Shown: positions 8,191 through 17,342, numbered from the stretch's first letter. The stretch: DNA of 64,000 bases from an uncultured SAR86 cluster bacterium (GCA_902632605.1 CACPDB010000001.1:62001-126000); one strand, 5' to 3'. Translations and numbers: made by a program. The notes: generated from the letters alone by a model not told the origin.

Positions 8191-9447
8191 TTCTTTTTCC
8201 TTGATTTCAGACTTTGCCTGATTTCCTCTGTTTATTACTTCTATCAAATCCTTTTCAACGTTTTTTTCGCTTATGACTATTTGATATGGATTACCCATTA
8301 AATTGGAATCAGAAAATTTATTACCTGGAGATGCATCTCTGTCATCATAAAAGACATCTACATTGTTATGTATTAGGTAAGAGTAAATTTCTTTAGCTTT
8401 GTTTTTGACTTTCTCTGATTTCTTTTCATTGATTGAAATCAAGGAACAGTCAAAAGCAGAAATATTCTTTGGTAAAACAATACCTTCACTATCATGATTT
8501 TGTTCTATGGCAGCTGCAACAATACGAGAAACGCCAATTCCATAACAGCCCATTTCTAAAATTTTTTGACTATTATCATGTTGGACACTAAGTCCCATGG
8601 ATTTACTATATTTATTGCCCAGTTCGAATATATGACCTACCTCAATTCCTTTTTTAATTGAAAGTTTGCCATATTCACTATCAATATCAGACAGATCATT
8701 ATTTTCAATTTTTTTCTCAATTTCTTTTTTTAAGGAATCTTCCAATAATTCAATGTTTGATGAAAAATCTTTATCGTTAAATACCAATGTATCTTCTCCA
8801 GAATCAGCTAAGACATGAAATTCTTCAGACATATTTCCACCAATTGCCCCAGAATCGGCTTTAACAATCTTATAATTAAAGCCAATTTCGTCGAATATCT
8901 TTTGGTAACACTCTTTCATATCTTGATAGCTTTTGCTCATTCCTTCTTCATCAAGATCAAATGAATAAGCATCTTTCATTAAGAATTCTCTGCCCCGCAT
9001 TACCCCAAATCTAGGTCTAATTTCATCTCTAAATTTCGTTTGTATCTGATAAAAAGTTTTAGGTAGATCTTTGTGACTTTGTAGCTCTTGACGACATATA
9101 TCTGTAATAACCTCTTCATGAGTAGGTCCAAGGTAAAATTCCCGATCATTTCGATCCAAAAAACCTAAAAGTTCTGGACCCATTTGGTCTGACCTTTTTG
9201 TTTCGTCCCATAGAGATTTTGGTTGGACCATTGGCATTAAGACTTCTAAGCAACCATATTCATTCATATTCTTTCTAATGATTGATTCGACCTTATTTAG
9301 AATCTTTAATCCCAGAGGCATCCATGAATAAATGCCAGAAGCCAAAGGTTTTATCATATTGCTCCTGATCATAAGCTTGTGGCTAACCAATTCAGCGTCT
9401 TTTGGGGCTTCTTTTTGAGTTTTATAGTGAAATGAGGAAGCTTTCAT
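8170..9447 (-). CDS. proS: prolyl-tRNA synthetase, short form without the editing insertion
   Basis: Charges tRNA-Pro. The protein is 425 residues against about 570 in E. coli. Class II motifs are present: [18 protein letters not shown] (motif 2) and G-C-Y-G-I-G-V-S-R (motif 3), plus an anticodon-binding C-terminus. After [12 protein letters not shown] and G-E-D-T-L-V-F, only about 30-40 residues lead to [10 protein letters not shown]; the roughly 180-residue INS editing domain that normally lies there is missing. This resembles alphaproteobacterial ProRS architecture. It is read divergently from fmdB-aspS and convergently with recA. Confidence 0.95.
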   Translation of the reverse strand: MKASSFHYKTQKEAPKDAELVSHKLMIRSNMIKPLASGIYSWMPLGLKILNKVESIIRKNMNEYGCLEVLMPMVQPKSLWDETKRSDQMGPELLGFLDRNDREFYLGPTHEEVITDICRQELQSHKDLPKTFYQIQTKFRDEIRPRFGVMRGREFLMKDAYSFDLDEEGMSKSYQDMKECYQKIFDEIGFNYKIVKADSGAIGGNMSEEFHVLADSGEDTLVFNDKDFSSNIELLEDSLKKEIEKKIENNDLSDIDSEYGKLSIKKGIEVGHIFELGNKYSKSMGLSVQHDNSQKILEMGCYGIGVSRIVAAAIEQNHDSEGIVLPKNISAFDCSLISINEKKSEKVKNKAKEIYSYLIHNNVDVFYDDRDASPGNKFSDSNLMGNPYQIVISEKNVEKDLIEVINRGNQAKSEIKEKELLALFD

Positions 9448-9517
9448 TTAAAATATAAATTAATATTCGGCTTTAAAAATTAATAATACTAAAAAAAGAT
9501 GCTTACAGTGAGGAATA

Positions 9518-9799
9518 ATGCCTATTTATGAGTACCAATGCAGTAAATGCAAAAAGATATTTGAAAGAATTATTTCTCTAGCAGATTCTTCAAAAAATGT
9601 TTTTTGTGATTGCTCGCCAAATGCAAAAGCTACAAAAATTATCTCAGCACCATCCTTTCGTTTAGAAGGGTCAGGTTGGTATGAAACTGACTTTAAGACA
9701 GGTAATAAAAAAAATCTTGTACAATCAGACATTAAAAGTAAAAAAACACCTAAGGAACCAAAAAAAACAGAAAACTCGAAACCTGCTAAAAAAGATTAA
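9518..9799 (+). CDS. FmdB-family zinc-ribbon protein
   Basis: Small protein with an N-terminal zinc ribbon of the FmdB/CxxC_CxxC_SSSS family: P-I-Y-E-Y-Q-C-S-K-C at the start, then a second Cys pair C-D-C near residue 30. The C-terminal third is rich in Lys, Pro and Thr and looks disordered. The family is often annotated as a regulator, but its molecular role is not settled. It is 93 residues, and it sits 15 bases before aspS, a very common gammaproteobacterial pairing. Confidence 0.85.
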   Translation: MPIYEYQCSKCKKIFERIISLADSSKNVFCDCSPNAKATKIISAPSFRLEGSGWYETDFKTGNKKNLVQSDIKSKKTPKEPKKTENSKPAKKD

Positions 9800-9814
9800 A
9801 CAATCTTTCTCATT

Positions 9815-11578
9815 ATGGAACGCACTCAAATAAAAAATATTTCTAATAAAGAAATCGATTCTTCTTTTCTTATTTCTGGATGGGTTGAAAAGGTCAGGGA
9901 TCACGGCGGTGTCATATTTTTAGATATCAGAGACGCATCTGGATTAATGCAAGTTGTTGTCGAGCCAGACGACAAAGAGTTATTCAAAAAGTCAGAATCC
10001 ATAAGAATGTCTTATGTTCTTGAAGTTACAGGAATTCTCAGAAAAAGACCTAAGGGCACAATTAATGAGTCATTGTCTTCTGGAGAACTAGAATTGGTTT
10101 CAAAAGAAATTGATATCCTTTCCAAAAGCAAACCCTTGCCTTTTCAGCTTGATGAACATGCGAAAGTCGGTGAAGAGGTTCGGCTCAAATACCGTTACTT
10201 AGATTTACGAAGATCGGAAATGCAATCAAATCTAAAAATCAGATCACAAGTAAATCACATTATCAGAAGTCATCTAATTGAAGATAAGTTTATTGAAATT
10301 GAAACGCCAATGATGGCCAGAGCTACTCCGGAAGGGGCTAGAGATTTTCTTGTTCCAAGCAGAATTTATAATCAAAAGTTTTATGCACTCACTCAGTCAC
10401 CACAGCTTTTCAAACAAATGTTGATGATTGGAGGTTTTGAAAAATACTTTCAAATTGTCAGATGCTTTCGGGATGAGGATACTCGAAAAGATAGGCAGCC
10501 AGAATTCACTCAGCTGGATATGGAATTATCTTTTATTACAGAAAAAGAAATTCTTAAAATATCTGAAGACCTTACTAAAAGAATTTTTTTTGAAACTCTA
10601 AATATAGAGTTTGAAGATTTCCAAAGAATTAAATATCAAGAAGCAATAAAGAATTATGGCTCAGATAAACCTGACTTAAGAAACCCTTTAAAGCTTGTCG
10701 ATGTAAAAGATATTTTTGAAAAGTCGTCTTTTAAGATTTTTGCAGATCGTGCCAAGAATGAAAAGGCAAGGATTGTTGCTCTTAAAATTGAACAAGAGAT
10801 AAGCAGAAATAAAATAGATGAGTACACTAAATTTGTCGGCAATCTTGGAGCAAAAGGATTAGCTTACATTAAAGTAAATGATTCTGCTGATCTAGAAAAT
10901 GGGCTTCAGTCTCCAATTCTTAAGTTTCTTTCTAACGAAGAAATTTCTAGTTTAGTTGAAAGGCTTAAATTAAGTTCTGGAGACACTGTTTTTTTTGGTG
11001 CTGATCACAGAAATATTGTTAATGATTCAATGGGCTCATTGAGAGAAAAATTAGGTGAAGATCTTAACTTAATTAATCAAGAGGATTTTAAATTTGGATG
11101 GATAACAGACTTTCCCTTATTTGAAGAGGATATTCAAGGAAACTTATCTCCATCACATCATCCTTTTACCGCGGCTCAAGGAGGAATCACAGCACTCATG
11201 AAAGATCCGGTAAATGCTGTTGCAAAGGCATATGACCTTATTTTGAACGGTAGTGAAATTGGAGGTGGTTCTTTGAGAATTAACAATTTAGATGAACAAT
11301 TGGAAGTACTATCCATTTTAGGAATAGATAAAAAAGAAGCGGATGAAAAATTTGGTTTCTTTTTGGAAGCTTTATCCTATGGATGCCCTCCTCATGGCGG
11401 AATAGCTTTTGGATTGGATCGTTTGATTATGCTGCTCTGTAAACAAGAATCCATTAGAGATGTAATTGCTTTTCCAAAGACCCAATCAGCAACCTGTTTG
11501 CTTTCCGATGCTCCAAGTTTAATTGATCAAGATCAATTAGATATGCTTTCCATAAAAGTTCTTGAAGAGGATAAATAG
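9815..11578 (+). CDS. aspS: aspartyl-tRNA synthetase
   Basis: Charges tRNA-Asp. The 587 residues match the bacterial family. The N-terminal OB-fold (G-W-V-E-K-V-R-D-H-G-G-V-I-F-L-D-I-R-D) binds the anticodon. The class II core has F-R-D-E-D-T-R-K-D-R-Q-P-E-F-T-Q (motif 2), the GAD insertion, and G-I-A-F-G-L-D-R motif 3. The stop overlaps the GTG start of yebC by one base. Confidence 0.97.
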   Translation: MERTQIKNISNKEIDSSFLISGWVEKVRDHGGVIFLDIRDASGLMQVVVEPDDKELFKKSESIRMSYVLEVTGILRKRPKGTINESLSSGELELVSKEIDILSKSKPLPFQLDEHAKVGEEVRLKYRYLDLRRSEMQSNLKIRSQVNHIIRSHLIEDKFIEIETPMMARATPEGARDFLVPSRIYNQKFYALTQSPQLFKQMLMIGGFEKYFQIVRCFRDEDTRKDRQPEFTQLDMELSFITEKEILKISEDLTKRIFFETLNIEFEDFQRIKYQEAIKNYGSDKPDLRNPLKLVDVKDIFEKSSFKIFADRAKNEKARIVALKIEQEISRNKIDEYTKFVGNLGAKGLAYIKVNDSADLENGLQSPILKFLSNEEISSLVERLKLSSGDTVFFGADHRNIVNDSMGSLREKLGEDLNLINQEDFKFGWITDFPLFEEDIQGNLSPSHHPFTAAQGGITALMKDPVNAVAKAYDLILNGSEIGGGSLRINNLDEQLEVLSILGIDKKEADEKFGFFLEALSYGCPPHGGIAFGLDRLIMLLCKQESIRDVIAFPKTQSATCLLSDAPSLIDQDQLDMLSIKVLEEDK

Positions 11579-12312
11579 TGGCAGGACATTCTAAGTGGGC
11601 CAACATAAAGCATCGCAAAGGTCGTCAAGATGAAAAAAGACAAAAAGTCTTTTCGAAACTTATTAGAGAGCTAACCGTTGCTGCGAAATTGGGAGGATCC
11701 GAGCCAGGAGATAATCCCAGATTAAGACTGGCTCTAGATAAGGCCCTTGGAGCCAATATGCCAAAGGATACAATAGAAAGAGCCATAGCAAGAGGCTCTG
11801 GAGATCAGGAAGCAGAAAACTTAGAGGAAACCATTTATGAAGGCTACGGTCCCAATGGGGTTGCCATTATAGTCGAAACTCTGACGGACAATAAAAATAG
11901 AACAGTTGCTGAAGTTAGACACGCATTTTCTAAGTATGGAGGAAGCTTAGGTACCGATGGGTCTGTAGCATATCTATTTACCAAAGTTGGTCAAATAGTC
12001 GTTGAAAATTCTGATGAAGAAAAAATATTCGATGTCTCTGTATCCAATGGCGCAGATGAAGTAGAACAGGGCGATGAAGATAATCTCATCATTTCTGTTG
12101 GAGCCGAAGAATTCCATAATCTTAAAAATGTTCTTGAAGATAATGAAATCAAAATCAACCAATACGAGTTGATTATGAAAGCATCAAATAGTGTTGAGCT
12201 TGATGATGAAGCTTCTGAAAAAGTCATTAATCTTCTTGAAAGTCTTGAAGATCTCGATGATGTGCAAAATGTTCATTCAAATGCTGAGTTTTCTGAAGGG
12301 AGCTTTGCTTGA
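11578..12312 (+). CDS. yebC: YebC/PmpR-family regulatory protein
   Basis: YebC proteins have been described as DNA-binding regulators and, more recently, as ribosome-associated factors that help translation of proline stretches; which role applies here cannot be told from sequence. The 244-residue protein begins A-G-H-S-K-W-A-N-I-K-H-R-K, the family hallmark, and has G-Y-G-P-N-G-V-A and S-K-Y-G-G-S-L-G motifs. The start is GTG, sharing one base with aspS. In relatives ruvC is the next gene; here the next gene is an unrelated small nuclease. Confidence 0.95.
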   Translation: MAGHSKWANIKHRKGRQDEKRQKVFSKLIRELTVAAKLGGSEPGDNPRLRLALDKALGANMPKDTIERAIARGSGDQEAENLEETIYEGYGPNGVAIIVETLTDNKNRTVAEVRHAFSKYGGSLGTDGSVAYLFTKVGQIVVENSDEEKIFDVSVSNGADEVEQGDEDNLIISVGAEEFHNLKNVLEDNEIKINQYELIMKASNSVELDDEASEKVINLLESLEDLDDVQNVHSNAEFSEGSFA

Positions 12313-12719
12313 TGACGAATTCTAGAAATAAGGGAGCGTCATTTGAAAGAGAAATTGCAAATGCTTTGAATGATTCTTTGGAATTAAAAAAACCATTAAA
12401 AAGAATATTGGAGCAAACTCGAGAAAAACATCTTCCCGATCTTATTCTTGGTAATTGGTATATAGAATGTAAGAGATATGGGCAAGGAGCAGAACCTCTC
12501 GAGGGCTGGTGGGATCAAGTGATTGCTGCAACTCCAGAAGATTGTCATCCAGCTTTGATCTATAAATTTAATCACAGGCCTATTAAGGTGAGAGTTCCTC
12601 TCTATTCTGTGAATAATAATCTTCCTAAAGATTTTAATAATACATGTGATTTTTCTCTAGAGAGCTTCATAGTTTTACTTAAATCTCTCTTTGAGGAAGA
12701 TATAAAAAGCCATCTTTAA
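12312..12719 (+). CDS. putative PDDEXK nuclease in the ruvC position
   Basis: A 135-residue protein without a recognised name. It starts N-K-G-A-S-F-E-R-E-I, then has D-L-I-L (Asp43), I-E-C-K-R (Glu52, Lys54) and W-W-D-Q (66-69). Glu12, Asp43, Glu52 and Lys54 fit the E...D...ExK core of PDDEXK nucleases, and the pattern resembles small phage or archaeal Hjc-like Holliday-junction resolvases. ATG at 12312 shares one base with the yebC stop; a TTG at 12309 is an alternative. It stands exactly between yebC and ybgC, where ruvC-ruvA-ruvB lie in Pseudomonas. A resolvase role is inference from fold motifs and position. Confidence 0.6.
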   Translation: MTNSRNKGASFEREIANALNDSLELKKPLKRILEQTREKHLPDLILGNWYIECKRYGQGAEPLEGWWDQVIAATPEDCHPALIYKFNHRPIKVRVPLYSVNNNLPKDFNNTCDFSLESFIVLLKSLFEEDIKSHL

Positions 12720-13126
12720 TGTCAGACACCATAGAGCTAAGAATTTACTTCGAAGATACAGATGCACAAGGTGTAGTTTTTTACGCTAATTATCTTAAAT
12801 ATTTTGAAAGGGCTAGAACTGAATTTCTAAGAAAGTGCGGTTACCTGCAAAATGAGCTATTAGCCAAAAACATTATTTTCATTGTCAATAAATTAAACAT
12901 TCATTACAAAAAACCCGTGTTATTAGATCAATTAATAAAAATAGAGTCTTCTCTTTCAGAATTAAAGAAAGCTAGTTTTAGTTTTAATCAAAGAGTTGTT
13001 ATAAATTCAGAAATAATGTGTGAAGCTGATGTATTATGCGGCTGTGTTGACCTTAAAACCAAAAAACCCACTGCTCTTCCAGAGGATCTAAGAAAAAGGA
13101 TGTTGGATAAAAAAAATGCAAGCTGA
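12719..13126 (+). CDS. ybgC: acyl-CoA thioesterase YbgC
   Basis: Hot-dog-fold thioesterase associated with the Tol-Pal system and membrane phospholipid metabolism. The 135 residues include Y-F-E-D-T-D-A-Q-G-V-V-F-Y-A-N-Y-L-K-Y-F-E at about 10-30, the 4-hydroxybenzoyl-CoA thioesterase signature with catalytic Asp17. It overlaps the previous gene by one base and tolQ by 11, so it is the first gene of the tol-pal cluster as in other gammaproteobacteria. Confidence 0.93.
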   Translation: MSDTIELRIYFEDTDAQGVVFYANYLKYFERARTEFLRKCGYLQNELLAKNIIFIVNKLNIHYKKPVLLDQLIKIESSLSELKKASFSFNQRVVINSEIMCEADVLCGCVDLKTKKPTALPEDLRKRMLDKKNAS

Positions 13127-13787
13127 ATTAAGTTTCATAGATTTATTTTTAGGGGCAAGTTTAGTAGTTCAACTAGTGATGATTATTTTGTTTGTTCTAG
13201 CTGGAACTTCCTGGTGGTTTATTTTTGACAAGTGGCTTACTTTAAGCAGAGCGAGAAAGGATATTTATGAGTTTGAAACTGATTTTTGGCTTTCTAAAAA
13301 TATTGAAAAAATTTTTAACGAACTCAATCGTAAAGAAGATAATTTTGGGCTATCTCAAATTTTTGTTATTTCTCACGAAGAATTTTCAAAGGCTGAAAAT
13401 TTTGAAAAAGCTGAAGATCGCATCAATAAGTCAACGGAAATAATAATTAATAGGCAAGAAGAAAAATTGGAAGAAGGACTGTCTTTCCTTTCTACTGTAG
13501 CATCTGTAAGCCCATTTATAGGTCTATTTGGGACTGTCTGGGGAGTTATGAATGCTTTTAGCGGTTTAGCACAGCTTTCTCAGGTATCAATAAATGCCGT
13601 AGCTCCAGGTATATCTGAAGCTCTGGTAGCAACTGCTTTGGGTCTCTTCGCGGCCATTCCTGCCCTTATTTCATATAATTGGAGTGTTAAGACGATTGAT
13701 ATAATTATTAAAAGCTACGAAAACTTTACATCTGAACTTTTAATAACTTACCAGGAATTCAATGTCCAAAAGACGACTAAAAAATAG
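13116..13787 (+). CDS. tolQ: Tol-Pal system proton channel subunit TolQ
   Basis: Inner-membrane MotA/TolQ/ExbB-type subunit that, with TolR, uses the proton gradient to energise TolA during outer-membrane constriction. The 223-residue protein has an N-terminal membrane helix (about 15-38), a cytoplasmic loop, and two further helices containing T-V-A-S-V-S-P-F-I-G-L-F-G-T-V-W-G-V-M and the A-L-V-A-T-A-L-G-L segment. The end overlaps tolR by 26 bases. Confidence 0.95.
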   Translation: MQAELSFIDLFLGASLVVQLVMIILFVLAGTSWWFIFDKWLTLSRARKDIYEFETDFWLSKNIEKIFNELNRKEDNFGLSQIFVISHEEFSKAENFEKAEDRINKSTEIIINRQEEKLEEGLSFLSTVASVSPFIGLFGTVWGVMNAFSGLAQLSQVSINAVAPGISEALVATALGLFAAIPALISYNWSVKTIDIIIKSYENFTSELLITYQEFNVQKTTKK

Positions 13788-14193
13788 AAAACTTCTAACA
13801 GAAATTAACGTAATTCCATATGTGGACATTTCATTAGTTTTATTAGTTATTTTTATGGTGGCAACACCATTTATGATTCAGGGAATTGATCTTGATTTAC
13901 CAAAAACCGAAGCCCAAGCTCTAAACAAATCCAAAGACGATAATTTAACTATTTCCATCAGCAAAGAGGGTTTTTACTCTCTTGATTTAGGTGAAAAAAA
14001 TGAAGTCTATAAAGGTTTTCAGTTATTTGCAGACCAGTTTGAAAAAATTTTAAAAAATAATCCAAAAATTGAGATATTTTTGAGAGCAGATAAGGAAACG
14101 CTTTATGATAATGTTGCTAAGACAATGTCTTTGATCAAAAAATTTAAAACAGATTCTATCAACCTCATAACCGAACCTATTGAGAATGAATAA
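13762..14193 (+). CDS. tolR: Tol-Pal system protein TolR
   Basis: ExbD/TolR partner of TolQ. It has 143 residues with a short cytoplasmic start, one membrane helix (about 18-38) with the proton-path Asp in I-P-Y-V-D-I-S-L-V-L-L-V-I-F-M-V, and a periplasmic domain. E-I-N-V-I-P-Y-V-D is the family signature. It overlaps both tolQ and tolA. Confidence 0.94.
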   Translation: MSKRRLKNRKLLTEINVIPYVDISLVLLVIFMVATPFMIQGIDLDLPKTEAQALNKSKDDNLTISISKEGFYSLDLGEKNEVYKGFQLFADQFEKILKNNPKIEIFLRADKETLYDNVAKTMSLIKKFKTDSINLITEPIENE

Positions 14194-14806
14194 GGCTTTA
14201 ACTAGTTTAAATACTTTTTTTTTGATTCTTTTATTTTTATCTTTGATTTTTTCTATGTTTTCTGTCCCGAACCTTGATATTGATGAGACACAATCAATCA
14301 AAGTAAATTTTTACGAATTAATTCAACAAGATGACATATTATTCGATTCTCCTGCACCGACTACCCCAATGAAAAAAGAAACAAAAAAAACCTCTGCAAT
14401 TAATGAAAAAACAAACATTGATGAAACTGCAATTATTTCAAGATTTAACATAAATAAATTAGATGTAAAAAATGAAATTACCAAAATTAAACTTTCGAAA
14501 GAGAGGGAAGGTGTTTTAAGAGTTTCCGCTATCATTCAAGAAAGAATTTCCTCAATTTGGATAAAGCCAAATTCTTTAAGCGAATCTTTGATAGCAAAAG
14601 TTTTAATAAACCTTGCTCCCTCTGGTGAAATATTAAATTTCAATTTAATAGAGCCAAGTTCAAATACTTCTTTCAATGAATCAATTTTGACTGCAATGAA
14701 TAAAATGACTTTTTTTGAAGAAGTTTTATCTCTTGAGAGAAACCTATTTGAAAAAAATTTTAGAAATTTTAATTTAGTTTTTAAATCATCAGGTGAGATA
14801 GAGTGA
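14180..14806 (+). CDS. tolA: Tol-Pal system protein TolA, unusually short
   Basis: TolA normally spans the periplasm to link TolQR to TolB-Pal. This copy is 208 residues; E. coli TolA is about 420. There is a membrane helix at about residues 8-28, a short polar linker of about 70 residues, and a C-terminal TolA/TonB-like domain with E-R-I-S-S-I-W-I-K-P and L-A-P-S-G-E-I-L-N-F. The long Ala/Lys-rich helical domain II is almost absent. Identification rests partly on its position between tolR and tolB. Confidence 0.82.
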   Translation: MRMNKALTSLNTFFLILLFLSLIFSMFSVPNLDIDETQSIKVNFYELIQQDDILFDSPAPTTPMKKETKKTSAINEKTNIDETAIISRFNINKLDVKNEITKIKLSKEREGVLRVSAIIQERISSIWIKPNSLSESLIAKVLINLAPSGEILNFNLIEPSSNTSFNESILTAMNKMTFFEEVLSLERNLFEKNFRNFNLVFKSSGEIE

Positions 14807-16086
14807 TTAGGTCTTTATCTTTATTATTTTTTTTAGTTTCAAATAGTATTTTTTCTATTTTAGAAATTGAGATCTTAAAGGGTAGTGATAATTTATCAAA
14901 AGTTGCATTTGTTCCTTTCGGTATAGAGAGCGGTATTGAAGGAAATTATGGTAGTCAGATATCTAAAAATATCGAAAAGAATATGCTTTTGTTTGGTGAA
15001 TTTGAAAATCTAGCCGTAAATGAGATGCTCTCATATCCTTCCTCAGAAAATGATTTTTATTATAGGGATTGGAAAGTACTCGGTGTGGATTATTCCGTAA
15101 TTGGAAAAATAAATTCTGTTAACGCTTTAGGAAATCTTAATATTTCGTATTCTTTATTCAACATAAATAGAAGAATTAAGATTTTAGAAGGTGAAATTGT
15201 AGGTAGAGAAGATAATATTGAAGGAATTTCAAAAATTATTAGCAACAGAATCTATGAGGAAATTACTGGTTTAAGAGGGATATTTGATACGAAATTGGCA
15301 TATGTCATTAATTCTGATGCTGATACTTATCAAATGTGCATTTCAGATATTGATGGTAAAAATGAACAAATTCTTTTTACATCCAAGGCTCCAATAATGT
15401 CTCCTGATTGGTCGCCTGATAGAAAAAAAATTGCATATGTATCCTTTGAAAATGGTTTGGCTGAAATTTTTATTCAAGATTTACAATCTGGTGAGAGAGA
15501 TTCTATTCAGGCTTTGGGAATGACAAATAGTGCACCAGTTTGGTCTCCAGATGGAAGGAGCTTAGCTTTGGTTGTTTCTTTTTCAGGAAATCCCGACATT
15601 TTCTTATACTCAATAAATAACAAAAGATTAATAAGGCTTACAAATCATTATGGTATCGATACAGAACCATCGTGGTCTCCAGATTCAAAAAAAATTATTT
15701 TTACATCTGACAGGTCAGGTTCACCTCAGCTTTACGAAATTAATACAAAATCTAAAAGAAAAAAAAGATTAACCAAAGATGGCAATTATAATGCCAGAGG
15801 AAGATATTTTCCCGATGGAAAATCTATTTTTTTTGTGCATGGAAACGATGGAAATTTTCAGATCGCAACAAAAAAACTTTCCAGTAGATACATTGAGACT
15901 TTAACCTCTACTTCGCTAGATGAATCGCCTACAATTTCACCAAATGGGAATATTATTATTTATGCTACAAAAGATGGATCAAATGGTTATTTAGGAGGAA
16001 TCACTTTAGATGGAAAATCAAGATTTTCACTACCAGTTAAAAATGGATCAGTCAGAGAACCAGCTTGGTCACCATTGTTAAATTAA
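14803..16086 (+). CDS. tolB: Tol-Pal system beta-propeller protein TolB
   Basis: Periplasmic protein that binds Pal and TolA. The 427 residues begin with a signal peptide (hydrophobic to about residue 18), then a small N-terminal domain and a six-bladed propeller with WD40-like repeats: P-D-W-S-P-D-R-K, P-V-W-S-P-D-G-R-S, P-S-W-S-P-D-S-K-K and P-A-W-S-P. The start is GTG, overlapping the tolA stop by 4 bases. Confidence 0.95.
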   Translation: MIRSLSLLFFLVSNSIFSILEIEILKGSDNLSKVAFVPFGIESGIEGNYGSQISKNIEKNMLLFGEFENLAVNEMLSYPSSENDFYYRDWKVLGVDYSVIGKINSVNALGNLNISYSLFNINRRIKILEGEIVGREDNIEGISKIISNRIYEEITGLRGIFDTKLAYVINSDADTYQMCISDIDGKNEQILFTSKAPIMSPDWSPDRKKIAYVSFENGLAEIFIQDLQSGERDSIQALGMTNSAPVWSPDGRSLALVVSFSGNPDIFLYSINNKRLIRLTNHYGIDTEPSWSPDSKKIIFTSDRSGSPQLYEINTKSKRKKRLTKDGNYNARGRYFPDGKSIFFVHGNDGNFQIATKKLSSRYIETLTSTSLDESPTISPNGNIIIYATKDGSNGYLGGITLDGKSRFSLPVKNGSVREPAWSPLLN

Positions 16087-16126
16087 ACAAACTTAATTAA
16101 AAATTTCTTGTCTAAAAGAAAAGTAT

Positions 16127-16132
16127 TATAAT
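16127..16132 (+). promoter_or_regulatory. -10 element of a probable pal promoter
   Basis: A perfect TATAAT lies 24 bases before the pal ATG in the 70-base tolB-pal gap. The -35 is weak: TTTCTT at 16104-16109 has 17-base spacing, while TTGTCT at 16108 is too close. It is a plausible internal promoter allowing extra Pal synthesis. Confidence 0.5.
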
Positions 16133-16156
16133 TAGATTCTTAGAAGGAGCTATTTA

Positions 16157-16636
16157 ATGAGGAGACTATTTATGGAACCAATTGGAATATTTATTTTAGC
16201 TATGATTTGTCAGGTATATTCTTGTGCTGCAAATGTGTCAGATTCAGTTGAACGAATGCAATATGCCTCTGTAGCTGGGGAGGAGTATCTTCAAGGAGAT
16301 AAGCTCGATACTAATTTAGACGACAAGGTTTTCTTTGAATTTGATAAATCAAGCTTAGACGCTGAAGATAAAAATCTTCTTGAGCAATATCTGCCTCTTA
16401 TCAAAAAAGCAAAAATAGTTCGTCTAGAGGGTCATTGTGATGAAAGGGGTACTAGAGAGTATAATTTGGCTCTGGGAGAAAGAAGAGCGCTTGAGGTGAG
16501 AGATTTTCTAATCGTAAAGGGAGTTTCAGGCAAGAAGATTAGAGTGGTAAGTTTTGGTGAAGAAAAGCCTCTTAAAAGTGCATCAAATGAAAATGCGTGG
16601 GCCGAGAATAGAAGAGTAGAAATCTCTCTTTATTAG
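16157..16636 (+). CDS. pal: peptidoglycan-associated lipoprotein Pal
   Basis: Outer-membrane lipoprotein that grips peptidoglycan and is moved by TolAB to septa. The 159 residues have a signal peptide ending in a lipobox-like V-Y-S-C (Cys 23), then the OmpA-like domain: V-F-F-E-F-D-K-S-S-L, E-G-H-C-D-E-R-G-T-R-E-Y-N and the conserved N-R-R-V-E-I. A strong ribosome site AGAAGGAG lies 8 bases before the ATG. A second in-frame ATG is five codons later. Confidence 0.95.
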   Translation: MRRLFMEPIGIFILAMICQVYSCAANVSDSVERMQYASVAGEEYLQGDKLDTNLDDKVFFEFDKSSLDAEDKNLLEQYLPLIKKAKIVRLEGHCDERGTREYNLALGERRALEVRDFLIVKGVSGKKIRVVSFGEEKPLKSASNENAWAENRRVEISLY

Positions 16637-16637
16637 T

Positions 16638-17339
16638 TTGAAATTTCTAAAAAGCTTTTTATTTATATTCCTTTTAAGTTCTTCAAATTTTGCATTATTA
16701 CAAAATGAAGAATCAATAGAACTTCTTCTTGAAAAAATTAATCTACTTAAGAAAGAAATAGAATCTTTAACAGCTTCAATAGAAACCAATAACTTAACTA
16801 TTTCAAGGTCAGAAGAAGCAAACCAAATTAGATACGTAGATTTAGATAAAAGAATCCACCTTCTAGAAACAAAACTTCTATTTGAAGAAAATCAAGATCA
16901 AGAACCTCTAGAAGATTCAATCAACCCTCTTTCTGGTTTGGTGGAAGAAGAATTAGATTCAGGAGAATTTAGTCTTTGGTCAAATTCAATGAAACTTTTA
17001 GATAATTCCAGATATTCTGAAGCAGCAGAAAACTTAAGACTTTTGATACTCTCATATCCTGACGGGACATATACTGGCGATGCTTATTTTTGGCTGGGAG
17101 AGATATATTTGGTACAAGAAATGTTTGAAGATTCAGCAGAAATTTTAAATGCTTTTGCAGTAAGGTTTGAGCAACATCCAAGAAAAGCAGATGGCTTGTA
17201 TAAACTTGCTCTTGCCAAATTAAACCTAGATGATTTGTCTTCAGCACAATCTCTCTTACAAGAAGTTATAAGTAATTATCCAAATTCAGGAGCAGCTTTA
17301 CTTGCTGAACAAGATTTAATTAAACTAAATTCTCAATAG
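16638..17339 (+). CDS. cpoB: cell division coordinator CpoB (YbgF)
   Basis: Periplasmic TolA-binding protein that couples outer-membrane constriction to septal peptidoglycan synthesis. The 233 residues have a signal peptide (about 1-22), a coiled coil (about 25-80), then TPR repeats starting near residue 115, with G-D-A-Y-F-W-L-G-E-I-Y and A-D-G-L-Y-K-L-A-L-A-K. The start is TTG one base after the pal stop; no ATG is available before the signal peptide. Confidence 0.92.
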   Translation: MKFLKSFLFIFLLSSSNFALLQNEESIELLLEKINLLKKEIESLTASIETNNLTISRSEEANQIRYVDLDKRIHLLETKLLFEENQDQEPLEDSINPLSGLVEEELDSGEFSLWSNSMKLLDNSRYSEAAENLRLLILSYPDGTYTGDAYFWLGEIYLVQEMFEDSAEILNAFAVRFEQHPRKADGLYKLALAKLNLDDLSSAQSLLQEVISNYPNSGAALLAEQDLIKLNSQ

Positions 17340-17342
17340 AGG

